Source of the DNA: an uncultured Proteiniphilum sp. | GTDB taxonomy: Bacteria; Bacteroidota; Bacteroidia; Bacteroidales; Dysgonomonadaceae | Direction: 5' to 3' | NCBI RefSeq assembly: GCF_937873925.1 | Contig: NZ_CALNAT010000181.1 | Location: 1-26,724, forward strand | Length of the DNA: 26,724 nucleotides | Shown: positions 1 through 7,977 of the stretch, one piece after another | Position numbering within the stretch: position 1 is the stretch's first letter | How the letters are laid out: every line of letters starts with the position of its first letter | The notes under the pieces: model-generated | Told to the model about the DNA's origin: nothing | Seen by the model: only the letters and a program-made list of their open reading frames with translations | Databases searched by the model: none | Position numbers and translations under genes: made by a program

Positions 1-188
1 CGGTCTACAAAAGATTTCAAAGAACTATTTTTTTATTTAAGTGCCCACTAATGATTTTATAATTAGAATAAAGAAAGAATAAAGAACAAAGAGTAAAGAC
101 TTGACGAGATAATTATTCGGTTGTTATTTCTGATAATGCGTAAGCGAATAACACGAAGTGAATAACATAGCATTACATGCGTAGCACG
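1..188. other. Intergenic region at left edge, no gene recognised
   Basis: No gene is recognised here. Frame 1 on the plus strand is open from the left edge to a TAA at 49-51 (16 codons). This could be the tail of a plus-strand gene outside the window, but it matches nothing I recognise. Positions 64-98 are a purine-rich low-complexity run of degenerate AATAAAG/AACAAAG/AGTAAAG units. Two copies of GAATAACA lie at about 145-166. No promoter or terminator can be supported. Confidence 0.4.
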
Positions 189-196
189 AATCAACA

Positions 197-253
197 CATT
201 GATCCATTCGCACATTCACACATTGGCACATTATCCCATTAATCTCATTGGCA
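197..253 (-). repeat. Degenerate octamer tandem array (consensus TGCCAATG)
   Basis: Read on the minus strand, this stretch is a head-to-tail run of 8-bp units: TGCCAATG, one 9-mer AGATTAATG, GGATAATG, TGCCAATG, TGTGAATG, TGCGAATG, GATCAATG. It starts two bases past the aroQ stop codon. The period of 8 is not a multiple of 3, so it is not coding. The same unit family occurs at 4571-4645 on the other strand. The function is unknown. Confidence 0.75.
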
Positions 254-255
254 CA

Positions 256-681
256 TTATTCTTTTGCCCCAACCAACGCATTCAGCGCCAGACGGTAAGA
301 ATCGGTGCCGAAGCCCGCTATCACGCCGAGGCACACGGCCGACAGCAGCGAGTGATGACGAAACTCTTCCCGCGCATGTACATTAGAGATATGCACCTCC
401 ACCACTGGGGCGGTAACCGCCTTGATGGCATCGCGAATGGCCACAGAGGTGTGGGTATACCCGCCCGCATTGAGGATGATACCGTCACTTTCAAAGCCTG
501 CTTCCTGTATCTTATTGATGATCTCTCCCTCCACATTCGACTGGAAATAGCCGATCTCAATGCCGGGATTGTTAACCCGTAACCGCTCCAGATAGTCGAC
601 GAATGATTGACCTCCGTAAACCTCCGGCTCCCTGACACCCAGCAGGTTGAGGTTAGGGCCGTTGATGATTTGAATTTTCAT
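256..681 (-). CDS. aroQ: 3-dehydroquinate dehydratase, type II
   Basis: A cytoplasmic shikimate-pathway enzyme that dehydrates 3-dehydroquinate to 3-dehydroshikimate. The 141-residue length is normal for the small dodecameric type II family. Visible family motifs are NGPNLNLLG (7-15), REPEVYGG with the catalytic tyrosine at 22, NAGGYTHTSVAIRDAI (71-86, substrate binding), and EVHISNVHAREEFRHHS (95-111) with the catalytic histidine at 97. The NPGAYTHTS motif of many homologues reads NAGGYTHTS here. The start is the ATG at 681, 105 bp after the nifJ stop on the same strand. A hairpin terminator and a -7 box lie in that gap, so the gene probably has its own promoter. The stop codon abuts an octamer repeat array. 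Confidence 0.96.
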   Translation of the reverse strand: MKIQIINGPNLNLLGVREPEVYGGQSFVDYLERLRVNNPGIEIGYFQSNVEGEIINKIQEAGFESDGIILNAGGYTHTSVAIRDAIKAVTAPVVEVHISNVHAREEFRHHSLLSAVCLGVIAGFGTDSYRLALNALVGAKE

Positions 682-705
682 AACTGTTCATCTGTTTTTA
701 GACAG

Positions 706-713
706 CAAAGATA
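706..713 (-). promoter_or_regulatory. Candidate aroQ -7 box (TATCTTTG)
   Basis: On the minus strand TATCTTTG fits the Bacteroidetes -7 consensus TAnnTTTG and lies 24 bp ahead of the aroQ ATG, downstream of the nifJ terminator. A TTG lies 16 bp upstream, closer than the usual 19-21 bp, so the -33 element is doubtful. The 12-mer TATCTTTGCTGT recurs identically ahead of the GH15 gene. Confidence 0.5.
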
Positions 714-732
714 CATTATTATTCTGAAACAA

Positions 733-763
733 CCGGGGGCATCACTATAAGTGATACCCCCGG
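733..763 (-). terminator. Rho-independent-type hairpin after nifJ
   Basis: CCGGGGG c ATCACT (loop ATA) AGTGAT a CCCCCGG forms a 13-bp stem with one internal mismatch and a 3-base loop. It starts 23 bp past the nifJ stop codon. On the minus strand a short TTGTTT run follows. It separates nifJ from aroQ. Confidence 0.8.
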
Positions 764-786
764 AAATATAACAGCAATGTTACTAT

Positions 787-3700
787 TTAGTTCGCTTCCT
801 CAGCCGCTTCCGTTACCGGCGCAGCAAACGATGCCTCAGCCATACGTCTGTAAGAACGGTATCGCCATTGTGCATTCTCTTTTGCAGCGGCAAAAAGCTC
901 ATCGGCTTCCCGTGGGAACGATTTCATCAACTGGGTGTAACGCACCTCCCCGAGCAGGAAGTCCTTGAATTTATTCCAGTCCGGCTCTTTACTGTCGAGT
1001 TGGAACGGATTCTTGCCCTCTTCTTCAAGGCGCGGGTCGTAGCGCCACAAATGCCAGTAACCGCATTCTACAGCGGCCTTCTGTTCGGATTGGGCGTATC
1101 CCATCCCTCTTTTCAGCCCGTGGCTGATACAGGGTGAATAGGCAATCACAATAGAAGGACCATTGTAAGACTCCGCCTCTTTGATCGCCTTCAGGGTCTG
1201 TGCCTGGTTGGCACCCATTGCTACCTGTGCCACATATACATATCCGTAGGTAGCGGCGATCATACCAAGATCTTTTTTACGGATCCGTTTTCCGGCAGCG
1301 GCAAATTTGGCAACCGCGGCAATAGGCGTCGACTTGGATGATTGTCCTCCGGTATTGGAATAGACCTCTGTATCGAGCACCAATACGTTGATATTCTGTC
1401 CGCTTGCCAGCACATGGTCAAGCCCGCCGAATCCGATATCGTAGGCCCATCCGTCGCCGCCGAATACCCAGATCGATTTTTTAGACAGGTATTTTTCAAG
1501 CGAAAGGATCTCTGTTGCGATAGGGTTACCCACCCCGGTGAAAGAAGTTACTATTTTAGGAGCTAACTCTTTCGACAAGTCGGCATCGTCTCCATTTTCG
1601 ATCCATTGACGGAACAACTCTTTCTGCTCTTCCGTGAAGTCTCCGGAGGCAAGGCCTTTCCGCATCAGATCGCGGAGGCGGTTACGCATGCTCATGTGGG
1701 CGATAGCGAATCCGTATCCGTATTCGGCATTGTCTTCAAAGAGTGAATTGGCCCATGCCGGTCCTTTACCTTCTTCGTTTTTGGTATAAGGCGTAGCCGG
1801 GGCAGAGGCGCCATAAATAGAAGAACAACCGGTGGCATTGGCGATCATCATCCTGTCGCCATAGAGTTGTGTAACCAGCTTCACATAGGGTGTTTCCCCG
1901 CAGCCCGAGCAGGCGCCGGAGAACTCAAACAGCGGCATGGCAAACTGGGAGTTCTTCACATTCAGCTTCACATCCACCAAATGGGCTTTACTGGTCACAT
2001 GATCCACCATGTAATCCCAGTTTTTCTGATTGTCATACTGTGTGGCGATAGGCACCATTTCGAGCGCCTTTTCCCCTTTCTTGCCAGGGCATACATCCAC
2101 ACAATTTTCGCAACCCAGGCAATCGAGCACGTCGACCTGAATACGGAATCCCATATCGGCAAACTGTTTACCCTGTGCTTTCAGGATCTCCACATTTTCC
2201 CCCACTCCCTTCTGCTCTTCCTCATCGAGCATGAACGGGCGGATGGTAGCATGGGGACACACATAGGCGCACTGGTTACACTGGATGCATGCTTCGGGCT
2301 TCCATACCGGTACGCTCACCGCTACCCCGCGTTTCTCGTAGGTGGTCGTACCCATCTCCCAGGTACCGTCCTCACGGCCGCTGAAAGCAGATACGGGCAG
2401 ACCGTAACCGCGCTGGGCATTCACCGGGCGTACCACTTTCCGGATAAATTCGGGGGCATCGTCGGAGGTATCGGCAGCTATCCGGATACCGGCCCATTCC
2501 ATGGGGACTTCCACTTCTTCCACGTCGCCTCCGCGGTCGACAGCAGCGTAGTTCATTTTCACTACTTCTTCACCTTTCCTGCCGTAGGATTTCACAATGA
2601 ATTTCTTCATCTGTTCCACGGCAAGCTCGTAGGGAATTACGTTGGATATTTTAAAGAATGCCGATTGCAGGATAGTATTGGTGCGGTTGCCCAGTCCGAT
2701 CTCTTCAGCAATTTTTGTGGCATTAATAATGTAAAGCCTGATATTGTTTTCGGCGAAATATCTCTTCACTTGATCCGGCAGGTGATTGCCTACCTCCTCT
2801 TTGGGCCACACTGAGTTAAGCAGGAATGTTCCGTTCTTTTTCAGCCCTCTGGTCACATCATACAGATGCAGATAGGCCGGCACATGGCATGCCACAAAAT
2901 TGGGCGTATTCACTAAATAAGTGGAACGAATGGGATTGTCGCCAAAACGAAGGTGCGAACAGGTAAATCCTCCCGATTTCTTGGAGTCGTAGGCGAAATA
3001 GGCCTGTACATATTTATTCGTGTTATCACCGATGATCTTGATGGAATTCTTATTGGCCCCCACCGTCCCATCCGACCCTAATCCGTAGAATTTGGCTTCG
3101 TAGGTCGTCTCATCTGTCGAGATCTCTTCCTTCAAGGGAAGCGATTTGAATGTCACATCATCCACAATACCGATAGTGAAATCGTTTTTCGGCATATTCA
3201 TGGAGAGATTCTCGAAAACCGATATGATCTGCGCCGGGGTTGTATCCTTGGAGGAAAGACCGTAAATTCCTCCTACAATCTCGGGGGCTTCCTCTTTTCC
3301 GTAGAAACTATCTTTCACATCAAGATAGAGTGGTTGTCCGGCAGCACCCGGCTCTTTGGTGCGATCGAGTACGGCTATGCGTTTCGCCGTTTCGGGGATT
3401 GCCGACAGGAATGCTTCGGCTTTGAAGGGACGATAAAGGTGAACGGCTACCATGCCCACTCTTTCCCCTCTTTCATTGAGGTAGTCTACCGCTTCGCGGA
3501 TGGTCTCAGTAACCGAACCCATGGCAATAACGACCCTCCCGGCCTGCGGATCTCCGTAATAGTCGAACAGTCCGTATTTGCGGCCGGTCACCGCAGCCAG
3601 TTTTTCAAGGTATTTCTCCACAATACCGGGTACGGCATTGTAAAATGGGTTGGAAGCTTCACGCGCCTGAAAATAGATATCGTCGTTCTGGGCCGTTCCC

Positions 3701-4353
3701 CGTGTAACAGGGCTATCGGGATTCAATGCCTTATCACGGAATGCTTTCAACGCTTCCCGATTGAGGAGCGGAGCCAGATCGTCGTTCGATAAAGCCTCTA
3801 TCTTCTGGATCTCGTGGGATGTACGGAATCCGTCGAAGAAATGGAGAAAAGGAATGCGGCTTTCAATCGCTGCCATATGCGCCACAGCTGCCAGGTCCAT
3901 CACCTCCTGCACCGATCCGGTAGCAAAAAGCGCAAACCCCGTAGGCCTCGCGGCCATCACATCCTGGTGATCGCCAAAGATAGACAGGGCATGCGAGGCC
4001 AATGCACGTGCCGATACATGAAATACGCCCGGGAGCAACTCTCCCGCTATTTTGTACATGTTGGGAAGCATCAGTAACAGCCCTTGTGATGCGGTGAATG
4101 TGGATGTAAGCGCGCCTGCCTGTAAAGAGCCATGTAAAGCTCCGGCAGCTCCGGCTTCCGATTGCATCTCCTGCACCAGCACCGGCTGTCCGAAAATATT
4201 TTTTCTTCCGGCAGCCGCCCATTCATCCACATATTCGGCCATGGTGGAAGAAGGGGTGATAGGGTAAATCGCAGCCACCTCGCTGAACATATACGCGATG
4301 TGAGCGGCGGCCTGATTACCGTCGCAGGTTAAGTAAGTTTTTTGTTTTGCCAT
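787..4353 (-). CDS. nifJ: Pyruvate:ferredoxin (flavodoxin) oxidoreductase, single-chain
   Basis: Oxidatively decarboxylates pyruvate to acetyl-CoA and CO2 and passes electrons to ferredoxin or flavodoxin; a central enzyme of anaerobic fermentation in the cytoplasm. The 1188 residues match the usual one-piece, homodimeric PFOR (about 1170-1200). In order: the N-terminal pyrimidine-binding domain (CDGNQAAAHIAYMFSEVAAIYPITPSS begins at residue 10, quoted in parts: IYPITPSSTMAEYVDEW), the CoA-binding and gamma-type middle region (FYGLGSDGTVGANK), two [4Fe-4S] ferredoxin motifs (CIQCNQCAYVCP near 687 and CLGCENCVDVCPG near 748), the GACSGCGETPY motif, and the TPP-binding segment GGDGWAYDIG followed by LDTEVYSNTGGQSSKS. 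The start ATG at 4353 gives the canonical MAKQKTYLTCDGNQAA N-terminus. It stands alone in its transcription unit and ends at a strong hairpin. Confidence 0.98.
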   Translation of the reverse strand: MAKQKTYLTCDGNQAAAHIAYMFSEVAAIYPITPSSTMAEYVDEWAAAGRKNIFGQPVLVQEMQSEAGAAGALHGSLQAGALTSTFTASQGLLLMLPNMYKIAGELLPGVFHVSARALASHALSIFGDHQDVMAARPTGFALFATGSVQEVMDLAAVAHMAAIESRIPFLHFFDGFRTSHEIQKIEALSNDDLAPLLNREALKAFRDKALNPDSPVTRGTAQNDDIYFQAREASNPFYNAVPGIVEKYLEKLAAVTGRKYGLFDYYGDPQAGRVVIAMGSVTETIREAVDYLNERGERVGMVAVHLYRPFKAEAFLSAIPETAKRIAVLDRTKEPGAAGQPLYLDVKDSFYGKEEAPEIVGGIYGLSSKDTTPAQIISVFENLSMNMPKNDFTIGIVDDVTFKSLPLKEEISTDETTYEAKFYGLGSDGTVGANKNSIKIIGDNTNKYVQAYFAYDSKKSGGFTCSHLRFGDNPIRSTYLVNTPNFVACHVPAYLHLYDVTRGLKKNGTFLLNSVWPKEEVGNHLPDQVKRYFAENNIRLYIINATKIAEEIGLGNRTNTILQSAFFKISNVIPYELAVEQMKKFIVKSYGRKGEEVVKMNYAAVDRGGDVEEVEVPMEWAGIRIAADTSDDAPEFIRKVVRPVNAQRGYGLPVSAFSGREDGTWEMGTTTYEKRGVAVSVPVWKPEACIQCNQCAYVCPHATIRPFMLDEEEQKGVGENVEILKAQGKQFADMGFRIQVDVLDCLGCENCVDVCPGKKGEKALEMVPIATQYDNQKNWDYMVDHVTSKAHLVDVKLNVKNSQFAMPLFEFSGACSGCGETPYVKLVTQLYGDRMMIANATGCSSIYGASAPATPYTKNEEGKGPAWANSLFEDNAEYGYGFAIAHMSMRNRLRDLMRKGLASGDFTEEQKELFRQWIENGDDADLSKELAPKIVTSFTGVGNPIATEILSLEKYLSKKSIWVFGGDGWAYDIGFGGLDHVLASGQNINVLVLDTEVYSNTGGQSSKSTPIAAVAKFAAAGKRIRKKDLGMIAATYGYVYVAQVAMGANQAQTLKAIKEAESYNGPSIVIAYSPCISHGLKRGMGYAQSEQKAAVECGYWHLWRYDPRLEEEGKNPFQLDSKEPDWNKFKDFLLGEVRYTQLMKSFPREADELFAAAKENAQWRYRSYRRMAEASFAAPVTEAAEEAN

Positions 4354-4427
4354 AATTATATGATGATATTACTAAAAAATTGCAATCTTAGTTAATATAT
4401 TGTTAGATATGTGTGATCAGACCTACG

Positions 4428-4469
4428 AAATTACTACAAAAAAGTGGAAGCAACAAACCATAGTAATTT
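4428..4469. promoter_or_regulatory. 9-bp inverted repeat upstream of nifJ, candidate operator
   Basis: AAATTACTA (4428-4436) and TAGTAATTT (4461-4469) are perfect inverted repeats 24 bp apart, 75-116 bp upstream of the nifJ start. A further direct copy of the core ATTACTA occurs at 4368-4374. A T-run follows the right arm, but the stem is almost all A/T, so a terminator is less likely than a protein-binding site. The role is inferred. Confidence 0.3.
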
Positions 4470-4570
4470 TTTGTTCACCCGTAACCACACAAAAAAAGCC
4501 CTACAAAAACAAAAATAGGTTAAAATTTAATCTTTCAAGGGATTGTGATGTTATAATTAATGCGTCAATT

Positions 4571-4645
4571 TGCCGATATGCCGATGTGCTAATGTGAATA
4601 ATGTGAATAATGTGAATAATGTGAATAATGGCCCATTTGCTGATT
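4571..4645 (+). repeat. Octamer/nonamer tandem array with four exact TGAATAATG copies
   Basis: Units in order: TGCCGATA, TGCCGATG, TGCTAATG, then four perfect nonamers TGAATAATG (4595-4630), then GCCCATT and TGCTGATT. The octamer TGCCGATG is the same family as the TGCCAATG array beyond aroQ, but on the opposite strand. It ends about 55 bp before otsAB. The perfect nonamer block suggests recent slippage expansion. Confidence 0.8.
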
Positions 4646-4699
4646 TGAAATCAAAGTAAAAAGTGGAAACCTGGATTTCGTTTTTAGTTTAAAAAAATT

Positions 4700-6874
4700 A
4701 TGAAGATAATCATTATTGCCAACAGATTACCTGTTAAAATTGAGAGGGATGAGGAAGGATTCTCCATTGTCAGAAGCGAAGGAGGACTTGCTACCGGCCT
4801 CGGATCATTAGAGATAGAATCCGAAATATACTGGGTGGGTTGGCCGGGTATTTATACGGAGGATGAAGACGAAAAACAGGAGATCACGAAGAATTTGCAT
4901 GAGATGAATTTTCATCCTGTTTTCTTGTCTGCCGACCAGATCGAGAATTACTATGAGGGTTACAGCAACAGCACTATCTGGCCGCTGTGCCATTACTTCT
5001 TCTCCTACATCGAATACAAGACGGAATATTGGGAAGCATACCAGGAGGTGAACAGGCTGTTCTGCCGGGAAACCGTCCCTTTTATCGGGAAAGATGACAT
5101 GGTATGGGTACAGGATTACCAACTGATGCTATTGCCAAAAATGATCCGCACGGAAAAACCGGATGCAAATATCGGCTATTTCCACCATATTCCTTTTCCT
5201 TCTTACGAACTTTTCAGGGTGCTTCCGGAAAGAGAGGCTGTGTTGGAAGGACTGCTCGGCGCCGATCTTATCGGCTTCCATACACATGATTATATGCGGC
5301 ATTTTATCAGCGCCATCTATCGTGTACTCGATCTGAACTGTAACCTCGACGAGATCAATCTGCAGGATCGGATCGTACATGTGGATGCTTTTCCGATGGG
5401 GATCAATTACGAACAATATCACAGTGCACCCTCACTACCGGAGGTAAAGGAGAAATCTGAACTCCTTCGGCAGGAGTTGGGTGATAAGACCGTGATCCTC
5501 TCTGTCGACCGTCTGGATTACAGCAAAGGTATACTGCACCGTCTGCAAGGTTTTAAACAGTTCCTGCAACATCATCCCGAATATCACGAGAAGGTATCGC
5601 TGGCCATGATCGTGGTTCCATCGCGCGACAGCGTGGATATCTACGCAGACCTGAAAACGAAGATCGATCAGTCTATCAGTGAGATCAACGGCCAATACTC
5701 CAGATTGGGATGGACACCCATCTACTATTTTTACCGCAGTTTTTCGTTCGAAGAACTGATCACCATGTATGATATCGCCGGAATTGCCTTGGTAACTCCT
5801 CTGCGCGACGGGATGAATTTAGTGGCCAAAGAGTATCTGGCATGCAAAGGCGAAAACAGCGGAGTACTTATCCTCAGCGAGATGGCGGGTGCTGCCATCG
5901 AATTGCAGGATGCCATCACTATCAATCCGAATGATGCGGTTGAAATTGAGCAGGCCATTGTGGAAGCACTAAGTATGCCCGAAGAAGAGAAAAAAGAGCG
6001 GTTACGGAAAATGCAGGAACACATTTCCACGCAGAACGTGAAAAAATGGGCAAACGATTTTGTGGAAGAACTACAATCGATCAAGACACAAAACAGGGAG
6101 ATACTGCAAAAGATCGTGGGGAAAAGGCAATTCAATCAGATCAAGAGCGCCTATGACGATGCTGCCTCCCGCCTGATCCTGCTTGATTATGACGGCACCC
6201 TTGCCCCGTTCGTAAAAAAACCGGAAGACGCCGTTCCTTCCGATAAGCTGCTGGACCTTTTACAAAAGATGACTGCGGATAAAAGAAACAAGGTGGTGAT
6301 CAACAGCGGAAGAAATCGCGGGGTACTCGATCAATGGTTTCAGGGGCTTGGTCTTGATTTTGCCGCCGAACATGGAATATTTTACAAAGAGAACGGCCAA
6401 TGGCATAAACATAAAAACATGGAGGAGAAAATGGAATGGGATGATGAGATCACCGGCATCATTCAGCATACGATAGATAAAACGCCCCGTTCTCATTTGG
6501 AAAAAAAGGATACCTCGCTGGTATGGCACTATCGTAAGGTGGACGTATGGCTTGCTGATCTGCGCGCGCAACAACTGATCAACGCGCTTATGGGGCCCTG
6601 CTCCAGATTAAATCTTCAGATTGTTCCGGGAAATAAGATCGTGGAGATCAAACCCCCCGATTTCAACAAAGGCAGCGAAGTATTGCGCAGGCTGGCCCAG
6701 AGGACGTATGATTTTGTACTGGCTATCGGCGATGATACTACCGACGAAGACATGTTCCGGGCGTTGCCGCCGGAAGGTATCACCATAAAGGTAGGTAATT
6801 TCTCCCCCGCGGCGAAATACCGTATTCCTTTACAGTCATCCGTAATTCCGTTTTTGTCAAACCTCATTCAATAA
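4700..6874 (+). CDS. otsAB: Bifunctional trehalose-6-phosphate synthase/phosphatase
   Basis: Fusion enzyme that makes trehalose from UDP-glucose and glucose-6-phosphate in two steps in the cytoplasm. Residues 1 to about 470 are a GT20 synthase: EGGLATGLGS (27-36), VWVQDYQLMLLP, GYFHHIPFPSYELFRVLP, LSVDRLDYSKGI and TPLRDGMNLVAKEYLA. From about 490 a HAD-type trehalose-phosphatase follows, with LILLDYDGTLAPF holding the DxDGT nucleophile motif near 495 and LAIGDDTTDEDMF with the distal acidic motif near 675. The 724-residue length is usual for the fused form seen in many Bacteroidetes. Both halves keep their key motifs, so both should be active. mscS follows after 11 bp, which suggests co-transcription. 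A gene symbol for the fusion is used by convention only. Confidence 0.95.
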   Translation: MKIIIIANRLPVKIERDEEGFSIVRSEGGLATGLGSLEIESEIYWVGWPGIYTEDEDEKQEITKNLHEMNFHPVFLSADQIENYYEGYSNSTIWPLCHYFFSYIEYKTEYWEAYQEVNRLFCRETVPFIGKDDMVWVQDYQLMLLPKMIRTEKPDANIGYFHHIPFPSYELFRVLPEREAVLEGLLGADLIGFHTHDYMRHFISAIYRVLDLNCNLDEINLQDRIVHVDAFPMGINYEQYHSAPSLPEVKEKSELLRQELGDKTVILSVDRLDYSKGILHRLQGFKQFLQHHPEYHEKVSLAMIVVPSRDSVDIYADLKTKIDQSISEINGQYSRLGWTPIYYFYRSFSFEELITMYDIAGIALVTPLRDGMNLVAKEYLACKGENSGVLILSEMAGAAIELQDAITINPNDAVEIEQAIVEALSMPEEEKKERLRKMQEHISTQNVKKWANDFVEELQSIKTQNREILQKIVGKRQFNQIKSAYDDAASRLILLDYDGTLAPFVKKPEDAVPSDKLLDLLQKMTADKRNKVVINSGRNRGVLDQWFQGLGLDFAAEHGIFYKENGQWHKHKNMEEKMEWDDEITGIIQHTIDKTPRSHLEKKDTSLVWHYRKVDVWLADLRAQQLINALMGPCSRLNLQIVPGNKIVEIKPPDFNKGSEVLRRLAQRTYDFVLAIGDDTTDEDMFRALPPEGITIKVGNFSPAAKYRIPLQSSVIPFLSNLIQ

Positions 6875-6885
6875 TAGTATTCCCT

Positions 6886-7977
6886 ATGGATTTTATCAAT
6901 CGTTTCGTTTCCGACAGTCCACTGAGATATCTATTCATCTCTTTGCTTTTTGTAGTACTGTTCGTTATACTGGTCCTCATTTTTAATTTTATCATCAAAA
7001 AATGGAGGATCCGTGCACGGAAAAGCAGAAGCCACATCGATGATTTTATTGTCCGCATTTTCCGGGTTCCGGGTATATGGATTATTTTCGCGGTATTGTT
7101 AAACATATTCAGTGCCCTGTTACAGGAAGATGCCCGCACATTCGCCGCCTTACAGAAAATAAGCAGGATATTGCTGATCCTCACCCTCGGATGGATGATT
7201 GTACAGGTGATCAGGGCGACATTCCATTATTGGCAGAACAAACTCGATATCAACAACTCCAACAACCTTGAAGCAAGGAAGAGACTCACCCAGATGAGTA
7301 TGATTGAACGGATCACGATCATTTTCGTGGCTTTTCTCTTTCTTTCGATAGCGTTGATGACTATTGATTCCGTGCGCCAACTGGGAGTGAGCCTGCTCGC
7401 TTCGGCCGGGGTGGCAGGGATCATTATCGGGTTCGCGGCCCAACGCAGTTTCGGACAGATATTCTCCGGCATCCAGATTGCTTTTACGCAGCCCGTCAGA
7501 TTGGATGATGTAGTGGTGATCGAGGGAGAATGGGGACGGATTGAAGAGATTAACATTACTTATGCAGTAGTAAAGATCTGGGATGAACGGCGGTTGATCG
7601 TGCCGATCGATTATTTCCTGAATAACCCCATCCAAAACTGGACACGAACGACTTCCGATATACTGGGCACGGTCTTTCTGTATGTCTCCTACGATCTGCC
7701 TGTGGAGCCGCTGCGCGAAGAACTGTCACGCATCGTAAAAGACGATCCCAACTGGGACGGACGCGTCCAGAATGTCCAGGTTACCGATAGCAAACAATGG
7801 TATAAAGAGCTACGGATGCTGGTCAGCAGCAACAACTCATCCAGGAACTGGGATCTGCGGGTAGCTGTCCGCGAAAAACTGATCGATTTTATCAATGAAC
7901 ACTATCCCGGTTCGTTTGCAAAAATCAACTCTATGGGTGCCGGACAAAAAGAGATTTCCGCGGCTACGGACGAATAA
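6886..7977 (+). CDS. MscS-family small-conductance mechanosensitive channel
   Basis: Inner-membrane channel that opens under membrane tension and vents small osmolytes on hypo-osmotic shock. The 363 residues show about five hydrophobic segments (about 14-38, 60-79, 92-110, 141-162, 164-195). The last is the glycine/alanine-rich pore helix LLASAGVAGIIIGFAAQRSF. It is followed by the family signature IFSGIQIAFTQPVRLDD and then the beta domain (GEWGRIEEINITYAVVKIWD, with RRLIVPIDYFLNNPIQNW). The ATG has no obvious Shine-Dalgarno. It sits 11 bp after otsAB, consistent with a joint osmotic-stress operon: make trehalose, then release solutes. Its last 14 bp overlap the 3' end of the convergent GH15 gene. 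Confidence 0.92.
   Translation: MDFINRFVSDSPLRYLFISLLFVVLFVILVLIFNFIIKKWRIRARKSRSHIDDFIVRIFRVPGIWIIFAVLLNIFSALLQEDARTFAALQKISRILLILTLGWMIVQVIRATFHYWQNKLDINNSNNLEARKRLTQMSMIERITIIFVAFLFLSIALMTIDSVRQLGVSLLASAGVAGIIIGFAAQRSFGQIFSGIQIAFTQPVRLDDVVVIEGEWGRIEEINITYAVVKIWDERRLIVPIDYFLNNPIQNWTRTTSDILGTVFLYVSYDLPVEPLREELSRIVKDDPNWDGRVQNVQVTDSKQWYKELRMLVSSNNSSRNWDLRVAVREKLIDFINEHYPGSFAKINSMGAGQKEISAATDE

Larger units (their letters stand above)
4354..4699. other. 346-bp divergent intergenic region between nifJ and otsAB
   Basis: This region must hold the promoters of nifJ (leftward) and otsAB (rightward). No convincing TAnnTTTG box with a correctly spaced -33 was found for either. It holds three ATTACTA heptamers in the half next to nifJ and an octamer/nonamer repeat array next to otsAB. 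The middle (4440-4550) is A-rich. No small gene is supported. Confidence 0.6.

Noticed and set aside
1..51. Sixteen open codons at the left edge as the end of a plus-strand gene
   Set aside because: Too short to identify, and all three frames stay open for a similar distance.
197..253. The octamer array as a CRISPR
   Set aside because: Units are 8 bp with no spacers and no cas genes are nearby.
1867..2814. A 315-codon open frame on the plus strand inside nifJ
   Set aside because: It is antisense to a fully conserved PFOR coding region, has no recognisable domain, and its His/Phe-rich composition is the usual shadow of a well-conserved gene.
4354..4427. A nifJ -7 box (TAAGATTG and similar)
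   Set aside because: Needs a mismatch in the TTTG part and lacks a spaced -33 element.
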